DNA of 64,000 nucleotides from Amycolatopsis pretoriensis (GTDB lineage: Bacteria; Actinomycetota; Actinomycetes; Mycobacteriales; Pseudonocardiaceae), in the NCBI RefSeq assembly GCF_900107925.1, contig NZ_FNUJ01000004.1:186001-250000 (forward strand). Reading direction: 5' to 3'. Below the pieces are notes generated by a model, which made no database searches, was not told the DNA's origin, and was given only the letters and a program-made list of their open reading frames with translations. The position numbers were made by a program, and so were the translations under genes. Positions 1-7,649 of this stretch are shown in pieces (position 1 is the stretch's first letter; every line of letters starts with the position of its first letter).

Positions 1-117
1 CACTACGACGGGCACGGCTCGATCATCGTCGACCTGGCTCGCGTGGAGATCGATCAGCTGCGCGAGCTGCTCGAAGAGGCGTGGCGGCGGAAGGCGCCGC
101 CCCGGCTCACCAGGTGA
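1..117 (+). CDS. MmcQ/YjbR family protein, C-terminal fragment
   Basis: Only the last 38 codons are in the window; the gene begins upstream. The visible tail reads HYDGHGSIIVDLARVEID, followed by an LRELLEEAW helix and an APPRLTR end. This resembles the C-terminus of MmcQ/YjbR-like proteins, which have a CyaY-like fold and are often annotated as DNA-binding, with no settled biochemical role. The stop overlaps the convergent acetyltransferase by 11 bases. The assignment rests on a short segment. Confidence 0.55.
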   Translation, partial: HYDGHGSIIVDLARVEIDQLRELLEEAWRRKAPPRLTR

Positions 118-643
118 GTTCGCCCTTGAGCATGCTCATCAGGATCATGTCGTGGCGCTCGCCGTTCTCGCCGACGAAGGACTCGCGGTGCCGGCCCTCT
201 TCCACGAACCCGATCTTGCGGTAGACGTGCCGGGCGACCTCGTTTTCGGCGACGACCCAGAGCGACACCTGGTGCAGGCGCATGTTGTTGAAGCCGTAGC
301 GGCACATCAGGCGCAGCGCTTCGGTGCCGTAGCCGCCGCCCGCGCGATACTCGGCGTCGCCGATGTAGACGTCCAGGTAGGCCTCGCCGACCTCGGGCTC
401 GGCGTCGCGCAGGTCGATGACGCCGATGAGCTTCCGCTCGGCTTTGGCCTCGATGCCGAGGACGACCTTTTCGTACGTGTTGACCGCTCGCTCCTCGCAG
501 CGCTTGCGCACCTGGGCCAGCGAAAGCGGGTGGTCGTTCTCCATCCAGCGGCCGACCTCGGGGTCGGTGACGAACGCGTGGATCCGCTCGGCGTCCTCCG
601 GTTCGAGCGCACGCAGCCGGACGAGCTCCCCCTCGAGCAGCAT
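107..643 (-). CDS. GNAT family N-acetyltransferase (RimJ/RimL-like)
   Basis: A 178-residue protein of normal length for the RimJ/RimL branch of GNAT enzymes, which move an acetyl group from acetyl-CoA to a protein N-terminus or small amine. It opens with LEGELVRLRALEPEDAERI, typical of the branch. The acetyl-CoA pyrophosphate loop is the YRAGGGYGTEAL segment near residue 100, and VVAENEVARHVYRKIGF near residue 135 is the usual last strand and helix. The substrate cannot be told. It starts 8 bases after the stop of the upstream deazaflavin-dependent oxidoreductase, so the two are probably co-transcribed. Confidence 0.9.
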   Translation of the reverse strand: MLLEGELVRLRALEPEDAERIHAFVTDPEVGRWMENDHPLSLAQVRKRCEERAVNTYEKVVLGIEAKAERKLIGVIDLRDAEPEVGEAYLDVYIGDAEYRAGGGYGTEALRLMCRYGFNNMRLHQVSLWVVAENEVARHVYRKIGFVEEGRHRESFVGENGERHDMILMSMLKGELTW

Positions 644-651
644 TTCTCCCC

Positions 652-1029
652 CTAGTCCCGCTTCAGCAGCAGGAAGTCGTGGACGTTCAGCAGGCCGAGG
701 AACTGGCGCACGGGCGTCGGCATCGCTCGGCGTGATTCATCATGCACGAGCTCGGGCGAGTGCACGCGGTAATTTCTCCGCTGGGTGATGATGGTGCAAC
801 TCTCCGCGGCCATGACGTTCTTCACCCAGTCGGTGTCCGGGCCGTAGGTGAGCGCGACGACGAAGCCGTCTCCGGTGCGGAAGACGTTCAGCGGCGTGCG
901 GTACTCCTTGCCGGACTTTCGTCCTTTGTGGACGAGCAGGCCGAAGCCCGGCGCCCAGTTCACGAAGTACTTGTTGATCCGGTTGGTCACCACGCGGTTG
1001 AAGCGGGCGAGTCCCTTGGGCAGCACCAT
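652..1029 (-). CDS. Nitroreductase/deazaflavin (F420)-dependent oxidoreductase, Ddn-like
   Basis: A 125-residue single-domain split-barrel protein. The core HKGRKSGKEYRTPLNVF, followed by GFVVALTYGPDTDWVKN, is the F420-binding signature of the Ddn family of actinobacteria. These enzymes use reduced cofactor F420 to reduce quinones, nitroaromatics or other planar substrates; the substrate here is unknown. The ATG at 1029 is preferred over a longer in-frame reading because a -10-like TATTAT lies 6 bases upstream (+ strand 1036-1041), which suggests a leaderless mRNA. The GNAT gene follows after 8 bases, and an unrelated gene diverges from 1118. Confidence 0.88.
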   Translation of the reverse strand: MVLPKGLARFNRVVTNRINKYFVNWAPGFGLLVHKGRKSGKEYRTPLNVFRTGDGFVVALTYGPDTDWVKNVMAAESCTIITQRRNYRVHSPELVHDESRRAMPTPVRQFLGLLNVHDFLLLKRD

Positions 1030-1117
1030 GAGGCCGATAATATCAACGTGCGATGAATTTATCGAACGGGTGACCCCGGCTCGTGGGGTGTGCCGCCGCG
1101 ATGGTGGGATATGGCGC

Positions 1118-1768
1118 ATGTCGACCGAATGGCCGCTGCGCCAGGACCCGGAAGGGCCGGTCATCATCGCACTGGCCCTGGTGAACGACCCGGACGCGCT
1201 GGGCTTCGTCGTGCTGGACGACGAGGACGACTGGTTCATCAGCGACGGCACCGAGCTGTCCGACGACGTGCTGGTCAACCGCGAGAGCTTCCGGAAGATG
1301 TCGCTGCGAGAGGCGGTGGAGCTGTTGCCGCAGCTGACCGCGCTCGCCGGCTTGCCGACGGGAATGGCCGCGGACTGGGACCCCGAGCGCCGCACGTGGC
1401 TGCTGTCGTCGGTGACCGGTTCCGACGACGAGGACGAGGACATCCGCCTGCTGAACCAGCGCCGCGCGGCGTGGAAGTTCGAAGGTTCGCCGGACGACGA
1501 GGCGCAGATCAGCACGGGTCTGACGGAGATCCCGACGGGCCCTGACGCCCCGTCCCGCGCGGTCCGCCAAGTGGTCCGCGAGCAGGACGGAACGTGGCTG
1601 TTCGTCGGCTTCGAGGTCCCCGAGGCGGAGGACTTCGAGGTCGAGGGGCTGGAACTGGAGCACGTCGCGGGGCTGTACCCGGACGTCCGCACGGTGCTGA
1701 AGGCCGCACCGGGCCAGGTGTACGACCGGGCGACGCCGGACGCCGAGTGGGAGCTCGTCGAGGGTTAG
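1118..1768 (+). CDS. Hypothetical acidic protein
   Basis: A 216-residue, strongly acidic, soluble protein that I do not recognise. It begins MSTEWPLRQDPEGPVIIALAL and contains acid-rich stretches such as DDEDDWFISDGTELSDD and SDDEDEDIRLL. It has no signal peptide, membrane segment or catalytic motif that I can name. The ATG at 1118 gives a compact protein; longer in-frame reading would run into the divergent Ddn-like gene. The sequence shows clear GC-third-position bias, supporting real coding. Its TAG stop overlaps the stop of the degenerate P450 on the other strand. Confidence 0.72.
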   Translation: MSTEWPLRQDPEGPVIIALALVNDPDALGFVVLDDEDDWFISDGTELSDDVLVNRESFRKMSLREAVELLPQLTALAGLPTGMAADWDPERRTWLLSSVTGSDDEDEDIRLLNQRRAAWKFEGSPDDEAQISTGLTEIPTGPDAPSRAVRQVVREQDGTWLFVGFEVPEAEDFEVEGLELEHVAGLYPDVRTVLKAAPGQVYDRATPDAEWELVEG

Positions 1769-2859
1769 ACCTCGACCGGCAGGTGGAAGGAGCCCACGCG
1801 TGATCGGGCTCGGCCACCAGCGGAGTTCCCGTTCCGGTGCAGCGAGCCGAGCGGCCGGCAGCCGGCGGAGCACGGTTTCGAAGGCGACGTCGGCCTGCAA
1901 CCGGGCCAGCGCGGCGCCGATGCAGAGGTGCGGCCCGGCGCCGAACGCGAGGTGCCGACGGTCGGAGCCGCGTTGCCCCGACTGTAACGCGTCGGGCTTT
2001 TCGAATGCCGCGGGATCGCGGTTGGCGGCCAGCACCGAGACCAGGATCGGGTCGCCGGGCCGCATGAGCTGCCCGCCGATTTCGACGTCTTCGGTGGGAA
2101 ACCGCCAGGTCGCGTTCTGCAGTGGCGAGTGCAGCCGAAGCGTCTCCTCGATGACGGCGGCGCGGTGGGCCGGTGTGTCAGCAGCGTGAGCGTGCCGGTC
2201 GAAATCAGCCCGACCGTCGTTTCGTGGCCGCCAATCACGATCGGGAAGGCAGTCGACGTCACCTCGTCCGCGGAGAGCGAGTCAGCCGCTTCGTGGGCGA
2301 CGAGGTCAGCCCCGGCGTCGCACGCTTGGTTTTGACACCTCGGTGACCAGTAGTTCCGGCACGGCGGTGGCTTCACGGACCTTCGAGCCGTCGGTGTCGT
2401 CGGCCGAGTCGATGACGAGCGACCACTCGCGGACGTTCTCGCGGTACCGCCCAGGCACACCGAGCAGATCGCAGATGATCGCGATCGACAGCGGGCAGAC
2501 GAGGTCGCCGTGCCGTGTGCCTCGATTCGCGCCGACCAGCTCGTCGGTCATCCGCTGGGCGCGCTCAGGCAGGTTCTCCATCCGGCGCGGACCGAACGCG
2601 CCGGCGCACGCTCGGCGCAACCGTGAGTCGTCGGGCGGATCGGTGTTGATCGCGTTCGACGCGAGCCCATACCGAGCGCTGCCACTCCTCGTTGTCGGCA
2701 AGGGAGCTCTTGACCAGGGCAGGGTGGTTGAGCGCCACCGCGTCGGCATATCGCGTGACCGGCCAAGCCCAGGTTCCGGTCGGGAAGGCGAGCCGGTGCG
2801 GCGGTCGTTCGCTAAGCCACGCGTACCCGGTCCGGACCGAACAGCGCGGGCTCTCCCAT
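1765..2859 (-). pseudogene. Cytochrome P450 pseudogene (multiple frameshifts)
   Basis: Pieces of one bacterial P450 follow in order on this strand but in different frames. The N-terminus MGEPALFGPDRVRV starts at 2859. Next come WAWPVTRYADAVALNHPALV, then NAINTDPPDDSRLRR and LSIAIICDLLGVP, then the I-helix FPIVIGGHETT, then the K-helix EETLRLHSP (ExxR), then the haem loop HLAFGAGPHLCIG with its cysteine ligand, and a typical LPVEV end. Frame changes fall near 2812, 2665, 2330, 2165 and 1805. Total length (about 1.1 kb) matches a normal P450 of about 400 residues with little lost. An intact protein cannot be made. Clustered sequencing error is the alternative, but five shifts in one gene beside intact neighbours favour true decay. 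Confidence 0.87.
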
Positions 2860-2978
2860 GCGTCCCACCCTGCCCGCGAAACTTTCCCGGCGACAAGTGT
2901 CCATGCCCGCGTTCGCCCGTTCGTCCTTACAGTGAGAGCCGGCGATCGGCGCCGGTCAGGATCTGCGAGGAGCCCCTC

Positions 2979-3329
2979 ATGCCCAAGTACGCCGCGATCA
3001 TCTACGCCACCGACATCGACCCGACCGCGCCCGAGGCCGCGGACATGATGAAGGACTACGACGAGTTCGGCGCGGGCGCGGCAGCGGTCATCCGCGGCGG
3101 CGCGGCGCTGTACCCGACCGCCACCGCCACGACGGTCCGCGTCACCGGCGGCAAGGGCGGCGACCTCGTCACCAGCGACGGCCCGTACGCCGAGACGAAG
3201 GAAGCCTTGACCGGCTTCTACCTGATCGAGTGCGCCGACCTCGACGAAGCCGTCAAGGTCGCCTCGCGCATCCCGGGCGCCTGGGACGGGGCGATCGAGG
3301 TCCGGCCGGTCGTCGACTTCGGCAAGTGA
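2979..3329 (+). CDS. YCII-related (DGPF) domain protein
   Basis: A 116-residue protein of the YCII/DGPF family, a ferredoxin-like fold. It begins MPKYAAIIYATD and carries the family motif SDGPYAETKE (DGPF with Y for F) and the FYLIECADLDEAVKVASRIP helix. In actinobacteria such proteins stand next to ECF42 sigma factors and are thought to be their functional partners; a catalytic role is unproven. The start is fixed by a strong AGGAG ribosome site 7-8 bases upstream. Its TGA overlaps the GTG of the sigma gene (GTGA), so translation is probably coupled. Confidence 0.9.
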   Translation: MPKYAAIIYATDIDPTAPEAADMMKDYDEFGAGAAAVIRGGAALYPTATATTVRVTGGKGGDLVTSDGPYAETKEALTGFYLIECADLDEAVKVASRIPGAWDGAIEVRPVVDFGK

Positions 3330-4522
3330 CCCACGCCGGGGACGCGGTCGCGCGGCTGGTCCGGGACGAGGGCACCCGGGTACTGGCCACGCTGGTCCGC
3401 GTCACCGGCAGCGTCGACCTGGCCGAGGACGCGGTCCAGGACGCCGTCGTGCGCGCGCTCGAGACGTGGCCGCGCGACGGCGTCCCGGACAACCCGCGCG
3501 GCTGGCTCCTGGTGGCGGCCCGCCGCCGCGCGGTCGACGTCGTCCGCCGCGAAGCGAAGCGGCTCGGGAAGGAGGCGGACGCGATGCCCGCCTTCGACCC
3601 GTTCCCCGACCCGGTATCCGTCCGCGACGACCTGCTGCGGCTGGTCTTCACGTGCTGTCACCCGGCGTTGTCGCTGGACGCGCAGGTGGCGTTGGCGCTC
3701 CGGACACTGGGCGGCTTGTCGACGTTGGAGGTCGCGCGGGCGCTGCTGGTCCCCGAGGCGACGATGGCGAAGCGCCTTACACGGGCGAAGCAGAAGATCG
3801 CTACCGCGCACATCCCTTATCGCGTGCCTTCTTCGGAGGAGCTGCCGTCGCGGCTGGCCGGCGTGGCATCGACGGTGTACCTGATCTTCAACGAGGGCTA
3901 CACGGGCCGCGAGTCGCTGCTGGTCGAGGGCGTCCGCCTGGCCCGTTTGCTGGCGTCGCTGATGCCGGACGAGCCGACGGCGCTGGGGTTGCTGGCGCTG
4001 GTGTTGCTGCAGGACGCCCGCCGCGCGGCCCGGTTCTCGTCGGGTGAACCGGTGTTGCTGGCCGACCAGGACCGGTCGGCGTGGGACTTCGCGCTGATCA
4101 AGGAGGGCGTCGAGCTGGTGGGCACGGGGTTGCGCCGCACCCCGTCGACGCCGAACGCGTACGTGGTCCAGGCGGCGATCGCGGCCTGCCACGACCTGTC
4201 ACCGTCGTATTCGGAGACGAACTGGGACGCGGTGATTTCCTGGTACGACGTGCTGTTGTCGATCCAGGACACACCGGTGGTGCGCCTCAACCGCGCGGCG
4301 GCGGTGGCGGAACGGGATGGACCCGCGGCGGGGTTGGCTTTGGTGGACGCGTTGCCCGGGTTGGACGATTACCCGTGGTGGCACGCGTCGCGGGCGGAGT
4401 TGTTGCACCGCTTGGGTTCGCCGGCGGCGTTCGAGGCTTTGGAACGGGCGGTGGAAACGGGATTGCCCGGCCCGCACGCCACGCGGTTGCGGGCGCGGGT
4501 GAACTCGCCGTCCTCGCGTTGA
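3326..4522 (+). CDS. ECF42-type RNA polymerase sigma factor with C-terminal TPR-like extension
   Basis: A 398-residue protein, about twice the length of an ordinary ECF sigma factor. Region 2 (VRDEGTRVLATLVRVTGSVDLAEDAVQDAV) and region 4 (LGGLSTLEVARALLVPEATMAKRLTRAK) lie in the first 170 residues. The rest is helical, with the DUF6596-type segment YLIFNEGYTGRESLLVEGVRLARLL and the motif PVVRLNRAAAVAERDGPAAGLAL. This layout, with a DGPF gene directly upstream, marks group ECF42. Such factors lack a classical anti-sigma; the C-terminal helical repeats are believed to control or support activity. GTG at 3326 overlaps the YCII stop. Confidence 0.92.
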   Translation: MTHAGDAVARLVRDEGTRVLATLVRVTGSVDLAEDAVQDAVVRALETWPRDGVPDNPRGWLLVAARRRAVDVVRREAKRLGKEADAMPAFDPFPDPVSVRDDLLRLVFTCCHPALSLDAQVALALRTLGGLSTLEVARALLVPEATMAKRLTRAKQKIATAHIPYRVPSSEELPSRLAGVASTVYLIFNEGYTGRESLLVEGVRLARLLASLMPDEPTALGLLALVLLQDARRAARFSSGEPVLLADQDRSAWDFALIKEGVELVGTGLRRTPSTPNAYVVQAAIAACHDLSPSYSETNWDAVISWYDVLLSIQDTPVVRLNRAAAVAERDGPAAGLALVDALPGLDDYPWWHASRAELLHRLGSPAAFEALERAVETGLPGPHATRLRARVNSPSSR

Positions 4523-4525
4523 GCG

Positions 4526-7339
4526 CTAGCGTTCATCGTCTTCCGAGCCGCCCGGCTTGGTGCTGAGGGCGTTCTTGATCCCGTCCAGCATGGTCTGCTC
4601 ACCGATGCGCCCGCCGGACCGGAGCACGAACAGGCCCACCACGACGATGACCAGCAGTGCGGCGCCGGCGATCGCCAGCGCGGCTGCCGTGTCGAGCAGC
4701 AAGCTGACGCCTACGTACGTGGCTGCCACCAAGATCAGTGCGACGACCAGGAAACCGCCCAGCTTCAGCGAATTCCCCAGGGTCCAGGGCGCGGCTTCGG
4801 CCGCGGGCACGGGATCGGTGCCGCCGACCGAAAGAGTTCCGGCTGACTTGCTGGAAACCAACGCTCTGTTGGCCGACTCTTCGACCCCGCTCAAGAGTAC
4901 GGAAATCGAGAACTCGTCCGTCAAACCCTCCGGGATCACGCTCGCCCGCCCCGCCTCTTCCAGCCTCAGCAGGTGGTCGTAGGGCACCCACACGTCCCCG
5001 TGGCCGGGAACGGGGACCAGTTCCGAGCCGGTCAGCCCCGGGATGGTCGCCTCGATCGCCCGCAGCTCGGCGCGGATCGCCGTCAAGAGCCCGCGGCGTC
5101 CCTTGTGCGGTCCGCCGACCAAGATGGCGAGAACACTGTCCTCGCGGTCCGCTTTGAGCAACGCGCGGTTCTGGTCCATGCGAAGAACGACGCCGGTGCG
5201 CCACACGGTGCCTTTGCTGACCAGCCGGTTCATGCGGACGATCAGGCGGCTCATCACGCTGAGAGGCAGCACTTCATACCTGATCGAAAACCGGAGCGTG
5301 TCGGCCCAATCGCCGGTGTCCGGTTCTTCCTTGGTGAGGAGATCGGGAACCAGGAACCTGCCTTCCGACTCGAAGCACAACTCGAACTTCTTCATCATCT
5401 CGACGATGAAGATCCGTGAACTCGGCGGGTACTCGTCGCCGGAGAGGATCGTGTCGATGTTCCGCCACTCGAGCAGGCCTTTCAGCTGGCCGGCGAGGTT
5501 CGAGTTCAGTATCCGGTAAACGCCGCCGGTCACCCATCTCGGACTCAGGATGTTGGTGTCGCGGAGGCGGGGGTCATCGCGAAAGCACAAAACCGTTCCC
5601 AGGTCGTGCAGGAAGCCGATCAGCAGCTCGCGTGATTGAGCTGTCGTGATGCCGAAACGGCCGCATGTCGCTTCGTATTCGTTGTACGGCAGGTAGGCTG
5701 CCTCGAGCTGTTCGAGGTACTCCTTCACCCGGAAGAAAGAAACCGGAAGCAGGTCCCAGACGTGCGGGAGATCGTCGACGGTGTCCACGATCACGTCGGC
5801 GAGCTCTCTGATGCCGGCGACTTCGGCGCACGAGGTTTCGCAGATCGCGACGATGTTGGGGTATTTGATCCGGAGTCCGCGTCGGTCGATGTCGAGGTTG
5901 ATCCCCTCGCACTTGTTGCCGACGATGATGACCGGGGAGCCGGCGGAGAAGCCCTGGATGATCTTCAGCCAGTACTCCACGCGGTTCTGGTCCTCGCTTT
6001 GCCGGGCGTCCAGCACGAGCAGGTAGACGCTGCGTTTCGTCAAGAAGAACTGGTGCGTGGCGTGCATGATCTCCTGGCCGCCGAAGTCCCACGCGTTGAC
6101 GGTGACTGCGCTGTCCCCGGCCGTTGCCGGCTGCCAGCGGGTGATCTCGATGCCCTCGGTCTTGCGCTCGTCCGAGTCGAACTGGTCGGACACCAGCCGC
6201 CTGATCAGCGAAGTCTTCCCCACCGAGCCTTCTCCGACCACGAGCAGCTTGGCCTCGCCGAGTGGTCGTGCGTCGGAGGAGTCCTGGGAGTAGCTCCAGA
6301 TCGCCGTCGGCGACAGGTACAGGTCGATGATCTCGGGTGGGACGGGGAGGGGGTTGCCGCCGAGGCACAGTGCTTTGAGGGTGGCCGGGAGGGGCGAGGT
6401 CGTCGGCAGGGTGTCGATCAGGTTCGAGGCGAGGTCGATGACCTCGATCTCGTCTAATCCGAGGAGTCCGCGCGGAAATTCGGTGAGCAAATTTCCGGTG
6501 AATACAGCGCCTTTCAGGTTGCGCAGGTTTCGAATATTCTGAGGGATGTAGTCCAGATGGTTGTCCGCCAAGTCGATCCACTGCAAGTCGGGGCAAGATT
6601 CGAACAGCCATTCCGGAATTTGGTCAATTCCCTGGATGCCTGAGCTCACGCCGATGAGGAGGGACAACGATGATGGGAAATCGGGGTTGGCGTAGGGCCA
6701 TCGACTCTCGGATTTGGGACGGGCATTCTTGGCCGGCAATGTTCCCTTAGTTCCGCTTGCGCTCAGGCTGAGTACCTTCAAGTTCGCAAGCTTTTGCAGG
6801 CGTGGAGGGATTTCGGTTAGTTCATTGGCCCAGAGTAGCAGGTATTCCAGTGATGGAGGAAGTGGAAATTCGCTGGTTCGCGCTTGCTCTTGTAGGCGGT
6901 TGTTAGCCAGGTGCAAGGCTCTCAATTTTTTCAATTGTCCCAGCTCGTGAGGCAAGGAGGTCAGCCTGCATCCGGCGGTCATGAGTACTTCAAGTTTCTC
7001 GAGCTGCCCGATCGACGAGGGTAATTCGTTGATAGGGTTGTTCGACAGGCTCAGTTCTTGCAGGTTTGAGAGCTTCAAGATTCTTGGGGGAAATCCGTTG
7101 AGGCCGCAGGCGTCAAGCTCCAAGGTGCGAAGCTTCGGAAATCTTTCGCTGATCAGATTGAACGGTATGTTGATATCATTCAGGCGTCGGAGGTGAATAG
7201 AGTCCAGCTCGTCAATCGAATTGAGGGCGTAGCGGAGTTCCGCCGCGGAGACGAGAAACTCGGACAGATTCAGTTTCCCGGTCTTCTTGGCTTGCTGCAG
7301 CGCAAGGTCGAGGGCTTCCGATGAAGAAGAGACCGTCAT
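4526..7339 (-). CDS. LRR-Roc-COR (Roco) GTPase with C-terminal membrane segments
   Basis: A 937-residue Roco protein. Residues about 60-330 are leucine-rich repeats (for example LSNLQELSLSNNPINELP). The Roc GTPase follows, with P-loop GEGSVGKTS near 370, switch DFGGQE near 418 and NKCE near 478. A COR dimerisation region spans about 540-740. Two hydrophobic helices (LGGFLVVALILVAATYVGVS and ALAIAGAALLVIVVVGLFV) near 855-905 predict membrane anchoring. Roco proteins are GTP-dependent signalling switches; bacterial functions are mostly unknown. ATG 7339 is chosen for its GGAGGTGCC ribosome site; a longer reading would cross the tRNA gene. The first third uses noticeably more A/T third positions than the neighbours, which suggests transfer. 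Confidence 0.93.
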   Translation of the reverse strand: MTVSSSSEALDLALQQAKKTGKLNLSEFLVSAAELRYALNSIDELDSIHLRRLNDINIPFNLISERFPKLRTLELDACGLNGFPPRILKLSNLQELSLSNNPINELPSSIGQLEKLEVLMTAGCRLTSLPHELGQLKKLRALHLANNRLQEQARTSEFPLPPSLEYLLLWANELTEIPPRLQKLANLKVLSLSASGTKGTLPAKNARPKSESRWPYANPDFPSSLSLLIGVSSGIQGIDQIPEWLFESCPDLQWIDLADNHLDYIPQNIRNLRNLKGAVFTGNLLTEFPRGLLGLDEIEVIDLASNLIDTLPTTSPLPATLKALCLGGNPLPVPPEIIDLYLSPTAIWSYSQDSSDARPLGEAKLLVVGEGSVGKTSLIRRLVSDQFDSDERKTEGIEITRWQPATAGDSAVTVNAWDFGGQEIMHATHQFFLTKRSVYLLVLDARQSEDQNRVEYWLKIIQGFSAGSPVIIVGNKCEGINLDIDRRGLRIKYPNIVAICETSCAEVAGIRELADVIVDTVDDLPHVWDLLPVSFFRVKEYLEQLEAAYLPYNEYEATCGRFGITTAQSRELLIGFLHDLGTVLCFRDDPRLRDTNILSPRWVTGGVYRILNSNLAGQLKGLLEWRNIDTILSGDEYPPSSRIFIVEMMKKFELCFESEGRFLVPDLLTKEEPDTGDWADTLRFSIRYEVLPLSVMSRLIVRMNRLVSKGTVWRTGVVLRMDQNRALLKADREDSVLAILVGGPHKGRRGLLTAIRAELRAIEATIPGLTGSELVPVPGHGDVWVPYDHLLRLEEAGRASVIPEGLTDEFSISVLLSGVEESANRALVSSKSAGTLSVGGTDPVPAAEAAPWTLGNSLKLGGFLVVALILVAATYVGVSLLLDTAAALAIAGAALLVIVVVGLFVLRSGGRIGEQTMLDGIKNALSTKPGGSEDDER

Positions 7340-7433
7340 GGCACCTCCGGGCGACGGGTCACCTGTGCGTAGACCGAGGTCGGGCGAAGGTTGCGGAACG
7401 TTACAGGTCGCGGGGTGCGCAGTGGATAACGAA

Positions 7434-7463
7434 GAAGGCCCGAGGAGAATCCCTCGGGCCTTC
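7434..7463 (-). terminator. Rho-independent terminator after tRNA-Gly
   Basis: A perfect 12-bp stem, GAAGGCCCGAGG paired with CCTCGGGCCTTC, around a 6-base loop, starting 6 bases beyond the 3' end of the tRNA gene. It separates the tRNA from the Roco gene, which starts about 95 bases further on. Confidence 0.85.
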
Positions 7464-7468
7464 TTTGG

Positions 7469-7539
7469 AGCGGATGACGGGAATCGAACCCGCGTATTCA
7501 GCTTGGGAAGCTGATGTTCTACCATTGAACTACATCCGC
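7469..7539 (-). tRNA. tRNA-Gly (anticodon CCC)
   Basis: Reading the minus strand, a 7-bp acceptor stem GCGGATG/CATCCGC encloses three arms. The D arm is GTTC-AATGGTA-GAAC, the anticodon arm TCAGC-TTCCCAA-GCTGA with CCC at the anticodon, and the T arm GCGGG-TTCGATT-CCCGT with the invariant TTCGA. The discriminator base is U. CCA is not encoded. A terminator follows directly. tRNA genes can serve as integration sites; no second copy of the tRNA 3' end was found nearby. Confidence 0.96.
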
Positions 7540-7609
7540 AGTGCGTCGCAAGCATACACGGCGCCGTGATCCCCATGTCCAGGCCCCTCCCTCCTTGACT
7601 CCTCCGCCT

Positions 7610-7630
7610 CAAGTGACAACACTTGTTGTC
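7610..7630. promoter_or_regulatory. Two overlapping inverted repeats before the MpaB-family gene
   Basis: CAAGTG-acaa-CACTTG (7610-7625) and GACAAC-actt-GTTGTC (7615-7630) overlap, 20 bases before the ATG of the oxygenase. Each has perfect 6-bp arms. A TTGACT box lies just upstream at 7595-7600. The pattern suggests a repressor operator, but no cognate regulator is adjacent. Confidence 0.4.
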
Positions 7631-7649
7631 GACCTCGGAGGTGAGCGCC

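Noticed and set aside
1043..2065. A 340-codon open frame on the minus strand containing the P450 haem loop
   Set aside because: Only its first part matches P450; the rest runs antisense through the hypothetical gene at 1118-1768. It is one frame of a broken gene, not a protein.
7469..7539. Attachment site of an integrated element at tRNA-Gly
   Set aside because: No duplicate of the tRNA 3' end and no integrase were found on either side; the neighbouring Roco gene alone is not enough.
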